Below, one piece after another: positions 1 to 11,548 of a stretch of 64,000 bases of DNA. The notes under the pieces were generated by a model that saw only the letters and a program-made list of their open reading frames with translations, ran no database searches and was not told the DNA's origin. Source of the DNA: Isoetes taiwanensis. Lineage: Eukaryota > Streptophyta > Lycopodiopsida > Isoetales > Isoetaceae. The stretch is from NCBI GenBank assembly GCA_021234155.1, contig JAJEKV010000039.1:930001-994000 (forward strand), read 5' to 3'. A program made the position numbers and the translations under genes. Within the stretch, counting starts at the first letter, position 1, and each line of letters starts with the position of its first letter.

Positions 1-1340
1 CCTCTTTCCATTCCACATAACTTCTCCCCTTGCATCTTTAAAAAAGGTTTTAATGTTGTGCCCTTAACTATGTGATAATCTTGTGGTAAAGTCTGCCTCT
101 CAAAGAGGTCATGAACATAAACGTCTTTTCATTCATTGACCTACATTTCTTATCTTCTTTTTTATTTTGTGATGGTGTTAGGAACCGTGCCAGGGGAACG
201 CCGCATCTTACGCCGCATGCGGCGTTCCCTTTCATCTTGCGGTCCCCCTAGCGGGACGCTGGCCGACGGCATTGATTGCGAAATTTGAATCCGCAGAGCT
301 CCATTCCATGCAAATCGTTTTCTTCTCACTCCCTTGCTCCTACGATTTATGGCGCCAGTGTATTTTACTTTTCCTTTTCATGAGTCCATCTGGTAGATTG
401 TAAGACATTCAAAGGCATTCCGGCAATGAAACTTCCGGAATTTGGGGATGAATCCTTGCAGAATATGGCTATGGATTTGGGTTCAGGTATTCTTGGCGAT
501 AGCGATGGATCTGTCTCCGTCAGTGCTTGCTCCAAGCGCAAGTGTGGAGCTCTCATTCATCTTTGGCCAGGTTTTTGCTTCTCCAAAAATGCCATTTGTT
601 TCTTGGGTGAGCACTTCTCTTCTTGGACCCACGGGGCAGTAGTTTCTTTCTCAGGCTATTTCCTCATCAAAGTTATTCTTTAGCTATTTCGTTGCAAAGA
701 GATCTGCCCTTGAAACGTTTTTTCCTAATTCTTCTTTCAACTCTTTGGCTTTGGAAACAGTGGAGCAGTGTATGAAGGGCTCAATTTCTCTATATTGTGC
801 TCCATTGAGGTGAATTTTTGTTCTCTTATGTTTTTTTCCTCTTTGATTTCTATCTAATGTAACAGCTTATGTGGCAAACTTGCCACCATTTCGCTTGAAT
901 TACATTGTTGCTTCTTCATGGTGATTCTCACTCTGATGCCTTTTATTTAAGTTGGAGGTTAAACTGGATTTCTCACTTTTGATAAATATTTTGCAGTTTT
1001 TGGAGAGATACTTCTACTAATATTTTGCAAGTTTTTGGGGAGGAGACGTACATTATCATGGAGTGAAGATAACTGTTCACCTTGATTCATCTTCCGAGGT
1101 TTCAGATGCTAAAAGCCCTTTGTTGATGAACGAGGTTAATGGCTTGTGTGTCATTGGTAATGGAATTAGGGATCATGCTGCTAAGGAGGTTCTTTCTGAT
1201 GCACATAATTTTCCAGTGCCTTTGCAGTCTTATGATGTGGCTAAGAAGGCCAGAATACTTGCCCCTGCTCTCAGTGGTAAGCTTTCATATCAAGAGAAGG
1301 AAAGCGCCTAGAGACTTTTAAGAAAAATCTCCTCTTGCAG

Positions 1341-1690
1341 GTCGCTTGCACTTCGAAATGAATGCAGTGCTTGAGGTTCTTAATACAAGACAGAAAGGGT
1401 CAGATTTAACGCTATTGCTTGAAGGTAAGGCTTTTAGATTTACTTCTACCCTCATAGCTTATGTGTTGCAAAGAATCTGAGATCTAGGTACTGCATTGGA
1501 TTTGTTCTTCTGGGCTCTCAACAGAAGAGGATTTAAACACTCAACTTTTAGTTATAACCGCCTATTTGATTTACATCGGTGAGGACAAACATCGCTGATA
1601 AGGCAAATGCAGCTTTTAAAGAGCACATAATAACTTCATGTCCTCCCGATAGTTTCACGTTTCTATCCAATCCAATCCACGATCTATTTC
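1341..1690 (+). pseudogene. PPR-protein relic (copy 1)
   Basis: Homologous to 6903-7256, where the reading frame is better kept. Here the frame is broken by small indels such as TTACATCGGTGAGG against TTACTGGTGAGG in copy 2. The translation around 1490-1660 still resembles a pentatricopeptide unit (a DLFFWALNRRGFKHSTFSYN-like stretch, then a helix ending KEHIITS). PPR proteins normally bind organellar RNA, but this piece carries a stop and covers only one or two motifs, so it is a decayed fragment. Some of the frame breaks may be consensus errors. Confidence 0.45.
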
Positions 1691-2301
1691 TTGCTATAGA
1701 CTTTTTGTGAATTTGTATTGTTACTTTTAGTGTTTTTTAGTGTTTTATTGTCGATTTGCTTTCTTCAAATTCGTTGAATGATCTACTTTTCCTGAAATTA
1801 GCCATTGACTTTAAGCATAATGCATCTATTAGCTTTCTTAAATATTTAGAACAGCCATGAGCATATATATCCTGTAATTTCAACTATGATGCTAGAACGG
1901 GCTGCACATGATAAATGCGCCCCTATGTCAACATATGCTTTTTAGCTATTATTGATATCATATATCCATTAGAATCGGACATTTGGAATGTTCTTTGGCA
2001 TTTAGAAATAGGATCTCAAAGATTTAGAAAGAGAATCGGGCATTAGAATTTGGGCGGAGAGATTATAAATGCCATAGAGTGATTTTGCTTCGTGTCAAGA
2101 TCAATTCCTTGAAATTCTTCTATAAATATTGAAGGGCATAATTCTATTGACATGAATTTATGACTTAACCGCATGTATTATCTTCATACATCTCAGTGTC
2201 CACATTTGATCAACTATATACACTTCCTAATAATTTGACCGCAACATTTTAGTACTAGATCACATATATTGCTTTCCATTTTGTGCCTTTGCAAACAGCT
2301 A

Positions 2302-2510
2302 ATACTGATGTTTTAGCTGTTCATTATAAGCATGTTCTACAGCATGGGTTGGTCAGATGACGTCGTCATGTACTTTGCAAGAACCCGCAAAGACGTTCGG
2401 TTTGTTTTCAAGAATGCCATGATATCTCTATACAAGATGGGATTTGATCTTAGAGGAGATGAATGGACCCAATTGGAGACATTCAGTTGGCACAACCAAA
2501 AGGCTTTAAA
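2302..2510 (+). pseudogene. Second PPR-like relic (copy 1)
   Basis: The translation contains pieces such as NAMISLYKMGFD preceded by a VHYKHVLQHGL-like stretch in another frame. This is the usual order in a PLS-type pentatricopeptide motif. The frame shifts in between, and the sequence differs from copy 2 at CTGG and CCGG sites. It is too short and broken to be a gene. The assignment is by pattern only. Confidence 0.3.
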
Positions 2511-4421
2511 ATACGTTTTTTTCTTTGGAGCAAGAAGTTTTCCAGTTGAATATTGTGGTCAGGTGATATAAAATTAAATGGGGTGCATGCGGCGCAATTA
2601 ATACCAAAGGACAAAGGTCTATTAGTTTCAGCGATTAGCTTTTGGCATAGTATTTGAGTGGCCAGCACATTTTTATCCTAAGGACGATTGCCCAACAAGT
2701 TTTTATTTTGTTTTCGTTTTTTTTTGCAGGTTTTTCTTGCAAGCTATTATGGTCAGAATTCCACAGACAGATCCTTAAGGCAAAATTTATTTTCTTTCTT
2801 CTGTTACTTCAAATTAGGTCTTTATCATGCATAAACATCAAGTTATTACTGCTATTTAGGAGGCATAATAGATGAAATGCTTGTACTATAACTTTCATAA
2901 CTGGCTGCCCAGCTTTTCATTTGATAAGATTATAATGCTAAAGTTCTAGGTAGGCTATTCTTGGGAACCAAAAGCCAAGTTGCCAAGTTGGTTCACATGG
3001 GGAATACCATTCAAAAGGTTTAGCAAGAGCTTTCCGAAATATTGCACATAACACATGCAAAGAAGCTTTTTCAAATAGTGCACATAACATGGGTGCTCCT
3101 TTAAGGCCTTGAACAAAATCTCTCAAACACACTGAATTCTCTCTTTTTTCCTTTGTATTAATCTAAATCACAGTGAGAACCTACTGACTATTTTTGTGAC
3201 TATGCACAAAGAAAGTTCAAGCAAATTTTGATCTATTTCTTGGACATATATGCACTAATTGCTTTTAGTCTTGCATCAATTCCTTAGACTTGATGCAGAT
3301 CTGGCTATGAAATACTAATGTGCACATTTTTCTTGGGGTAACCAAGCCCACACGTAAGGTTCCATGTTCTTTGACAAAAAGACATAGAAGTTGCCACATA
3401 GAAGAGAAAACTTAAGATATATAACTAACATCTTGGCTTATTGGAATTTATTTGCTTGGAAGAATTTAAATGCTATTGTACATTCTATGGAATTTTTGTA
3501 TTAGGGAGGGAGCAACTGGGAATGAATTGCCTATTGTGATTTGCATTTCCAAGAGCACAATTTGCAAACTTAAATTGTAAAGACGATCCAACCTAAGTCC
3601 TTTGGTTGCTAATATTCTCAGATATGTGTCTGTGTATGTGCTTTCTCATATTGTTAAGATAGTGATATTGTCCTTCTAGATGTGAATATGGTAATTGCTT
3701 TCATTCGTAGCAGCCATATTTGATGACTCCTACCCATAATAGGTTCTTATTAAAGCACAATAGTTTGTTGGAAAATTAAAAAGATGTCTTAGATTTGGAC
3801 TGATGCAATTTTGAAGTCTAAGAAGTTAATCTTATAATGTAATTAGAACTTACTCTTATAATGTAACTACCTGGCATCCTTCTTAATCAAATCCGTCTTT
3901 TTCATAGGTCCTTTGGGGTGTAAAAGGCGGCCTCCTTGATTATACTCTCTTTTTATAGATATTTTTGCATGGTCATTATCTTGGGCATAGTATTGAAGAA
4001 ATAAGCTCATGGCACTATTTTTGTGACTATGCACAAAGAAAGATCCAGCAATTGTATATGCACGAATTGAAGGTTTCTTTTGCTAGATCATTTTGTGGAA
4101 GTTTTATTCTTAAAAAACAATTAACCAATGAGACACTAAGTGCAGCTCCAATGTCATAGGCACAATGGCGAAGAATCAACATGCAGAGCACCAGTTCGTA
4201 AATCTTCAAGCACCCCATCTTATCTTGCACTAACATATTGATACCTTCATTCACATGATCACACCTTAGATTTGCAATTATTCAAAATAGAACACTATAT
4301 GGACTGCAGCTTTCAGTTTGATTCGGCCATATTGTGCGATAGGCAGTTATTGCGTACAGGTACATGGGGTTGTGAATAATCTAGAATTTGATGTGGTATT
4401 TGTAATATAAAACAACTGAAT

Positions 4422-5559
4422 AGTCCTCGACATCGATGGCATGTAAGTGGGAAGGGTCCAAGAGACCCGCCACGCAAAGATTTAACTTTGTGCTCATTCA
4501 CATGAGCACCGTTGGAAGGAATGATCTAGATGCTGCTCAAAGTGTACTTTCCACTCCTGAGCATCCTGCAAATAGGGATATGTTTTAAAAAATACATATT
4601 TTTGAAGAAAACGATTTCACATATTTTTAGTCGCCGGAAAAAAAAAAAATTACAGACTAAAACCTTCTAAACCCATGATACCGAAAAGCTTTTTTCGATA
4701 CTTGAAACAATGAAAACCGCTGCAGCGACCCCCCCCCTCCCCTTTCACAGCAGACAAAAAACTTTCGCAGACGCTAGCTTTAGAGGGTTTCACAGACGAG
4801 AAATTCAAATTTCAAATTTGTGCATAATTTTTTTTCCCTTTATTTTACGGTGACGCTTTATATTGTTTTTATGACGCGAAAAAAACTTCGTGATACACGG
4901 TTTAGAAGGTTTCGCGTACGGAATTTCAAATTTGTAGGCAAGTTTTTTTTTTTTTTTTTCCACGTGACGCTGATTTTTCAATCGCTTGACGCTGGGCGTC
5001 GCCATAATTGTTATTTGCCGTTTTTTTTTTCAGACGTTAGTTTTATTGCTTACAGCCAGACGCTGCTTTAGTTCTTTTTGCGTACGCAAAAATTATATGG
5101 CAAATTTGTGCCGTATCATACGAATAATACGTATTGCATATAAAACGTGGCGACCATTCTAATCAAGAATGATAAATCGCTAAGCATTCTTGCTGTGACC
5201 TGTTGCAGCCAGTGATCTGTTACATAAAAGTAGAAGCCATCGTTGAAGAACTCGCTGAAAGCCATCGACAAATAACTCGCTTGAAGCCATAGCTGAAGAA
5301 CTCGCTAAAAGCCATAGCTAAAATCCATAGCTGAACCCTGAAGCTAGAAACCTGAGGCATCTGCCAAATCATCTACGCTAGGGCTTTCCTTGACGTTGTG
5401 GAATGGAAGAGCTTGGCTATTCCTGTGCTAGCAGTCGAAGCTAGCTACTGCTAGCAGCCAGTCGTGCCAATACGATGCTCCCCGTGGCCAGTCGCGCCAA
5501 TACGACGCTCCCGGCTGCTGGAAGTAGCCAGCTTCCCCTGCTAGCACAAGAATCGCCTC
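4422..5559. other. Unique spacer between the two duplicated copies
   Basis: No gene seen. It holds a C-run near 4729-4741, T-runs near 4940-4960 and 5022-5030, and recurring words such as gacgct and aaatttcaaatttg between 4750 and 5080, which resemble subterminal repeats of a DNA transposon. At 5236-5340 there are degenerate units of about 30 bases built on gaagccatagctgaagaact. At 5455-5520 a unit around cagtcgygccaatacgayg occurs twice. Its origin is unknown. Confidence 0.6.
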
Positions 5560-6902
5560 CCTCTTTCCATTCCACATAACTTCTCCCCTTGCATCTTTAA
5601 AAAAGGTTTTAATGTTGTGCCCTTAACTATGTGATAATCTTGTGGTAAAGTCTGCCTCTCAAAGAGGTCATGAACTCAAACGTCTTTTCATTCATTGACC
5701 TACATTTCTTATCTTCTTTTTTATTTTGTGATGGTGTTAGGAACCGTGCCAGGGGAACGCCGCATCTTACGCCGCATGCGGCGTTCCCTTTCATCTTGCG
5801 GTCCCCCTAGCGGGACGCTGGCCGACGGCATTGATTGCGAAATTTGAATCCGCAGAGCTCCATTCCATGCAAATCGTTTTCTTCTCACTCCCTTGCTCCT
5901 ACGATTTATGGCGCCAGTGTATTTTACTTTTCCTTTTCATGAGTCCATCTGGTAGATTGTAAGACATTCAAAGGCATTCCGGCAATGAAACTTCCGGAAT
6001 TTGGGGATGAATCCTTGCAGAATATGGCTATGGATTTGGGTTCAGGTATTCTTGGCGATAGCGATGGATCTGTCTCCGTCAGTGCTTGCTCCAAGCGCAA
6101 GTGTGGAGCTCTCATTCATCTTTGGCCAGGTTTTTGCTTCTCCAAAAATGCCATTTGTTTCTTGGGTGAGCACTTCTCTTCTTGGACCCACTGGCAAAAG
6201 TAGTTTCTTTCTCGGCTATTTCCTCATCAAAGTTATTCTTTAGCTATTTCGTTGCAAAGAGATCTGCCCTTGAAACGTTTTTTCCTAATTCTTCTTTCAA
6301 CTCTTTGGCTTTGGAAACAGGTGGAGCAGGTATGAAGGGCTCAATTTCTCTATATTGTGCTCCATTGAGGTGAATTTTTTTGTTCTCTTATGTTTTTTTC
6401 CTCTTTGATTTCTATCTAATGTAACAGTTGCAGGGCAAACTTGCCACCATTTCAGTTGGAATTACATTGTTGCTTCTTCATGGTGATTCTCACTCTGATG
6501 CCTTTTATTTAAGTTGGAGGTTAAACTGGATTTCTCACTTTTGATAAATATTTTGCAGTTTTTGGAGAGATACTTCTACTAATATTTTGCAAGTTTTTGG
6601 GGAGGAGACGTACATTATCATGGAGTGAAGATAACTGTTCACCTTGATTCATCTTCCGAGGTTTCAGATGCTAAAAGCCCTTTGTTGATGAACGAGGTTA
6701 ATGGCTTGTGTGTCATTGGTAATGGAATTAGGGATCATGCTGCTAAGGAGGTTCTTTCTGATGCACATAATTTTCCAGTGCCTTTGCAGTCTTATGATGT
6801 GGCTAAGAAGGCCAGAATACTTGCCCCTGCTCTCAGTGGTAAGCTTTCATATCAAGAGAAGGAAGCTGCGCCTAGACTTTTAAGAAAAATCTCCTCTTGC
6901 AG

Positions 6903-7256
6903 GTCGCTTGCACTTCGAAATGAATGCAGTGCTTGAGGTTCTTAATACAAGACAGAAAGGGTCAGATTTAACGCTATTGCTTGAAGGTAAGGCTTTTAGA
7001 TTTACTTCTACCCTCATAGCTTATGTGTTGCAAAGAATCTGAGATCTAGGTACTGCATTGGATTTGTTCTTCTGGGCTCTCAACAGAAGAGGATTTAAAC
7101 ACTCAACTTTTAGTTATAACTGTCTATTTGATTTACTGGTGAGGACAAACATCGTTGATAAGGCAAATGCAGTTTTTAAAGAGCACATAATAACTTCATG
7201 TCCTCCTGATAGTTTCACGTTCTATCCAATCCAATCCACGTATCTATTTCTTGCTA
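6903..7256 (+). pseudogene. PPR-protein relic (copy 2)
   Basis: A single frame runs from about 6907 through 7256 with one TGA near 7040. It encodes VLEVLNTRQKGSDLTLLL, then LIAYVLQRI, the stop, then DLGTALDLFFWALNRRGFKH and STFSYNCLFDLLVRTNIVDK. The last two stretches have the helix-turn-helix spacing of a pentatricopeptide motif. Upstream, 6625-6936 is open but unrecognised. No flanking exons continue the protein, so I read this as a gene fragment. The family would act in organellar RNA processing, but this copy probably makes no protein. Confidence 0.5.
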
Positions 7257-7861
7257 TAGACTTTTGTGAATTTGTATTGTTACTTTTAGTGTTTTTTAGT
7301 GTTTTATTGTCGATTTGCTTTCTTCAAATTCGTTGAATGATCTACTTTTCCTGAAATTAGCCATTGACTTTAAGCATAATGCATCTATTAGCTTTCTTAA
7401 ATATTTAGAACAGCCATGAGCATATATATCCTGTAATTTCAACTATGATGCTAGAACGGGCTGCACATGATAAATGCGCCCCTATGTCAACATATGCTTT
7501 TTAGCTATTATTGATATCATATATCCATTAGAATCTGGACATTTGGAATGTTCTTTGGCATTTAGAAATAGGATCTCAGCATTTAGAAAGAGAATCTGGG
7601 CATTAGAATTTGGGCCAGAGAGATTATAAATGCCATAGAGTGATTTTGCTCAGGTCAGCATCAATTCCTTGAAATTCTTCTATAAATATTGAAGGGCATA
7701 ATTCTATTGACATGAATTTATGACGAACTGCATGTATTATCTTCATACATCTGTGCCCACATTTGATCAACTATATACACTTCCCGAATAATTTGACCGC
7801 AACATTTTAGTACTAGATCACATATATTGCTTTCCATTTTGTGCCTTTGCAAACAGCTAAT

Positions 7862-8070
7862 ACTGATGTTTTAGCTGTTCATTATAAGCATGTTCTACAG
7901 CATGGGTTGGTCAGATGACGTCGTCATGTACTTTGCAAGAACCTGGCAAAGACGTTCTGGTTTGCTGCCGGCAATGCCATGATATCTCTATACAAGATGG
8001 GATTTGATCTTAGAGGAGATGAATGGACCCAATTGGAGACATTCAGTTGGCACAACCAAAAGGCTTTAAA
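7862..8070 (+). pseudogene. Second PPR-like relic (copy 2)
   Basis: Encodes a VHYKHVLQHGL-like stretch, a frame break near the tcagatgacgtcgtc words, then GNAMISLYKMGFDLRGDE. This is the order of a PLS-type PPR motif. It has no start codon and no continuation. It lies about 600 bases downstream of the first relic, so the two may be exons of one dead gene. Confidence 0.3.
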
Positions 8071-9982
8071 ATACGTTTTTTTCTTTGGAGCAAGAAGTTT
8101 TCCAGTTGAATATTGTGGTCAGGTGATATAAAATTAAATGGGGTGCATGCGGCGCAATTAATACCAAAGGACAAAGGTCTATTAGTTTCAGCGATTAGCT
8201 TTTGGCATAGTATTTGAGTGGCCAGCACATTTTTATCCTAAGGACGATTGCCCAACAAGTTTTTATTTTGTTTTCGTTTTTTTTTGCAGGTTTTTCTTGC
8301 AAGCTATTATGGTCAGAATTCCACAGACAGATCCTTAAGGCAAAATTTATTTTCTTTCTTCTGTTACTTCAAATTAGGTCTTTATCATGCATAAACATCA
8401 AGTTATTACTGCTATTTAGGAGGCATAATAGATGAAATGCTTGTACTATAACTTTCATAACTGGCTGCCCAGCTTTTCATTTGATAAGATTATAATGCTA
8501 AAGTTCTAGGTAGGCTATTCTTGGGAACCAAAAGCCAAGTTGCCAAGTTGGTTCACATGGGGAATACCATTCAAAAGGTTTAGCAAGAGCTTTCCGAAAT
8601 ATTGCACATAACATGCAGCAAGAGCTTTCTGAAATAGTGCACATAACATGCAGGCTCCTTTCAGTCTTGAACAAAATCTCTCAAACACACTGAATTCTCT
8701 CTTTTTTCCTTTGTATTAATCTAAATCACAGTGAGAACCTACTGACTATTTTTGTGACTATGCACAAAGAAAGTTCAAGCAAATTTTGATCTATTTCTTG
8801 GACATATATGCACGAATTGGGCTTTAGTCTTGCATCAATTCCTTAGACTTGATGCAGATGCAGTGGCTATGAAATACTAATGTGCACATTTTTCTTGCAG
8901 GTAACCAAGCCCACACAGAAGGTTCCATGTTCTTTGACAAAAAGACATAGAAGTTGCCACATAGAAGAGAAAACTTAAGATATATAACTAACATCTTGGC
9001 TTATTGGAATTTATTTGCTTGGAAGAATTTAAATGCTATTGTACATTCTATGGAATTTTTGTATTAGGGAGGGAGCAACTGGGAATGAATTGCCTATTGT
9101 GATTTGCATTTCCAAGAGCACAATTTGCAAACTTAAATTGCAGTACGATCCAACCGGAAGTCCTTTGGTTGCTAATATTCTGTATGTGTCTGTTGTGGCA
9201 GGCTTTCTCATATTGTTAAGATAGTGATATTGTCCTTCTAGATGTGAATATGGTAATTAAGCCATTCGTAGCAGCCATATTTGATGACTCCTACCCATAA
9301 TAGGTTCTTATTAAAGCACAATAGTTTGTTGGAAAATTAAAAAGATGTCTTAGATTTGGACTGATGCAATTTTGAAGTCTAAGAAGTTAATCTTATAATG
9401 TAATTAGAACTTACTCTTATAATGTAACTACCTGGCATCCTTCTTAATCAAATCCGTCTTTTTCATAGGTCCTTTGGGGTGTAAAAGGCGGCCTCCTTGA
9501 TTATACTCTCTTTTTATAGATATTTTTGCATGGTCATTATCTTGGGCATAGTATTGAAGAAATAAGCTCATGGCACTATTTTTGTGACTATGCACAAAGA
9601 AAGATCCAGCAATTGTATATGCACGAATTGAAGGTTTCTTTTGCTAGATCATTTTGTGGAAGTTTTATTCTTAAAAAACAATTAACCAATGAGACACTAA
9701 GTGCAGCTCCAATGTCATAGGCACAATGGCGAAGAATCAACATGCAGAGCACCAGTTCGTAAATCTTCAAGCACCCCATCTTATCTTGCACTAACATATT
9801 GATACCTTCATTCACATGATCACACCTTAGATTTGCAATTATTCAAAATAGAACACTATATGGACTGCAGCTTTCAGTTTGATTCGGCCATATTGTGCGA
9901 TAGGCAGTTATTGCGTACAGGTACATGGGGTTGTGAATAATCTAGAATTTGATGTGGTATTTGTAATATAAAACAATTGAAT

Positions 9983-11096
9983 CAATAATTTATCCATGCA
10001 ACGAAGCTTTTGTTATAGATTTAGAACAATGAGATGCCCCATTTAAAATGATCCAAAGGCATCCGTTTTAAACAATGTCCGATGGATGATTATGGCTCTA
10101 TAAGTGAGCCAAATTCAAAATGGTTTTTGCTATGGCTTAGCATTCAAGCGTTCCATCTCCCGCATGCGGGATTATTTTAGTCGTATGCCCGTCTATTGTC
10201 TTCATCCATTCATCAGATTTGAAATGAATCATCAGATTTGAAATCAAAGACTCTTTCATTTGGCTATGGCACTCTGAGCTCCGCCGAGATTCTGTTTGTT
10301 CTTGGTATAAACGTTCTGGAAGAGGATACGTTCTGGAAGTAGACGAGACTAACAATTTATCCTACGTTTGTTGAATAAATTTATATTCAATGTTTCGTAT
10401 CTAACCTTTTATCAATAACCAAGTTAACACATACCCTACATATGCTATCTATCTATTATCAGATAAATGTTTTCAATTTCAGAGCATGCTAAACTATAGA
10501 ACCAATGGAAGATGCAATTTGCGCATAAAATCTTTGCCCTAAGCATTGTATTTCTATATCAAAAAATGACCCTTTGTGAAAAAAATATTTGCCCTAACCA
10601 TTCTATATCTATCTTAACTCTTTTGGAGCTCCAAACACCATTGCACCTATAGGAATTATGCTCTCTTTTTTTTAATACAGTTAAACTATGTATTAACCAC
10701 TTTTATCCCGACATACATTACACAAAGGGATTTTCTTCTTCTCTACTTTGATGTGCTAGCTAACAATATTTCTAAGACTATATGCTCTCTATGTACCCAA
10801 TTTTTTTTAAAGTTGTAGATACATATATGTGCATAACGTTTGTGATATACAAAATCTACTCCTTAAATTATTCGGTTGATTTTGAGATAAATAAAAAAAT
10901 CCTTCCATAAAAAATCATTCTCATTCTCATTCCACCCTCCTATGCCTTTTGTTCAATCGTATGCAGGCCAGGCCAGGCCACGTACATACACACAATGCCC
11001 TTCATATATTAACCTAGGAATATGATTACATCTACGTATTTTACGACACTTTTCAAATTTTATCACCTCAACTCATTTCACACATCCATGACTAAT
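9983..11096. other. AT-rich DNA, possible body of a small Helitron
   Basis: I see no gene. The Helitron 3' terminus at 11097-11125 implies that the element's body lies here. A candidate 5' end is TCTATCTATTATCAG at 10448 (host A before the TC), giving a body of about 680 bases, but that choice is weak. There is a small tandem aggccaggccaggcca near 10967-10982. Confidence 0.3.
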
Positions 11097-11125
11097 GCCC
11101 GGCATCGCCGGGCACACGTTTCTAG
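11097..11125 (+). mobile_element. Helitron 3' terminus
   Basis: A perfect GC hairpin (stem GCCCGGC at 11097-11103, loop ATC, stem GCCGGGC at 11107-11113) is followed nine bases later by CTAG (11122-11125), with a T next. A hairpin shortly before CTRR, inserted before a T, is the standard 3' end of plant Helitrons. No RepHel helicase is visible nearby, so the element is non-autonomous. Confidence 0.75.
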
Positions 11126-11548
11126 TCCCAAATAATTAACAGATCATTTGTTCAGCATATGCCAAGCCCCACCATCAAACAAGTGTTTACACGAAGGGTA
11201 ACCCAAAAACGGTGAGTAAATAGGTACTCAAGAAAGTATTTAAAGATCTGGATTAAAGTACGCTATGAACAAAAAATAAGACAAAAATGAAATGAAAGAA
11301 TATACGATCGTTGCTTTGAGAATTCTATGACAGGTACAAAAGTGCTATATAAGTTCATCTCAGAAATTCTGTTCATGTTTGCGAATGCCTGATCGGGTCC
11401 AGGTCCACTACAAAATTCTGCAAAATGCAAAATTCTGTAAGAGTGATTTGTTGGGCAAGGTGTTTTGAAGCGAAAAGCTAGACTAAAATGTTGGATGAGA
11501 TGTTTGGAAGTAGCAAGTAAGAGATGTAAGAAAGCAAATGGTACTTAC

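Larger units (their letters stand above)
1..4421. repeat. Copy 1 of a large direct duplication
   Basis: This segment matches 5560-9982 at an offset of 5559-5561 bases. Long runs are identical (for example about 2420-3040 and 3740-4415). The match may continue left of the window. It contains degraded PPR sequence, many T-rich intron-like tracts, and a perfect 16-base palindrome ACGCCGCATGCGGCGT near 210-225. Nearly all differences from copy 2 are small clustered changes at CAG, CTG or CCGG. Apart from the PPR relics I see no intact gene. Short ORFs at 426-683 and 1063-1311 are shared by both copies but match nothing I recognise. Confidence 0.95.
5560..9982. repeat. Copy 2 of the large direct duplication
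   Basis: Same content and orientation as copy 1. The right edge is sharp: after ttgtaatataaaacaa (about 9961-9976) the copies diverge within ten bases. Copy 2 keeps CAG, CTG and CCGG words at most sites where copy 1 has lost them, and so keeps better reading frames. Either it is a recent genomic duplication or it is partly an assembly effect. Confidence 0.95.
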
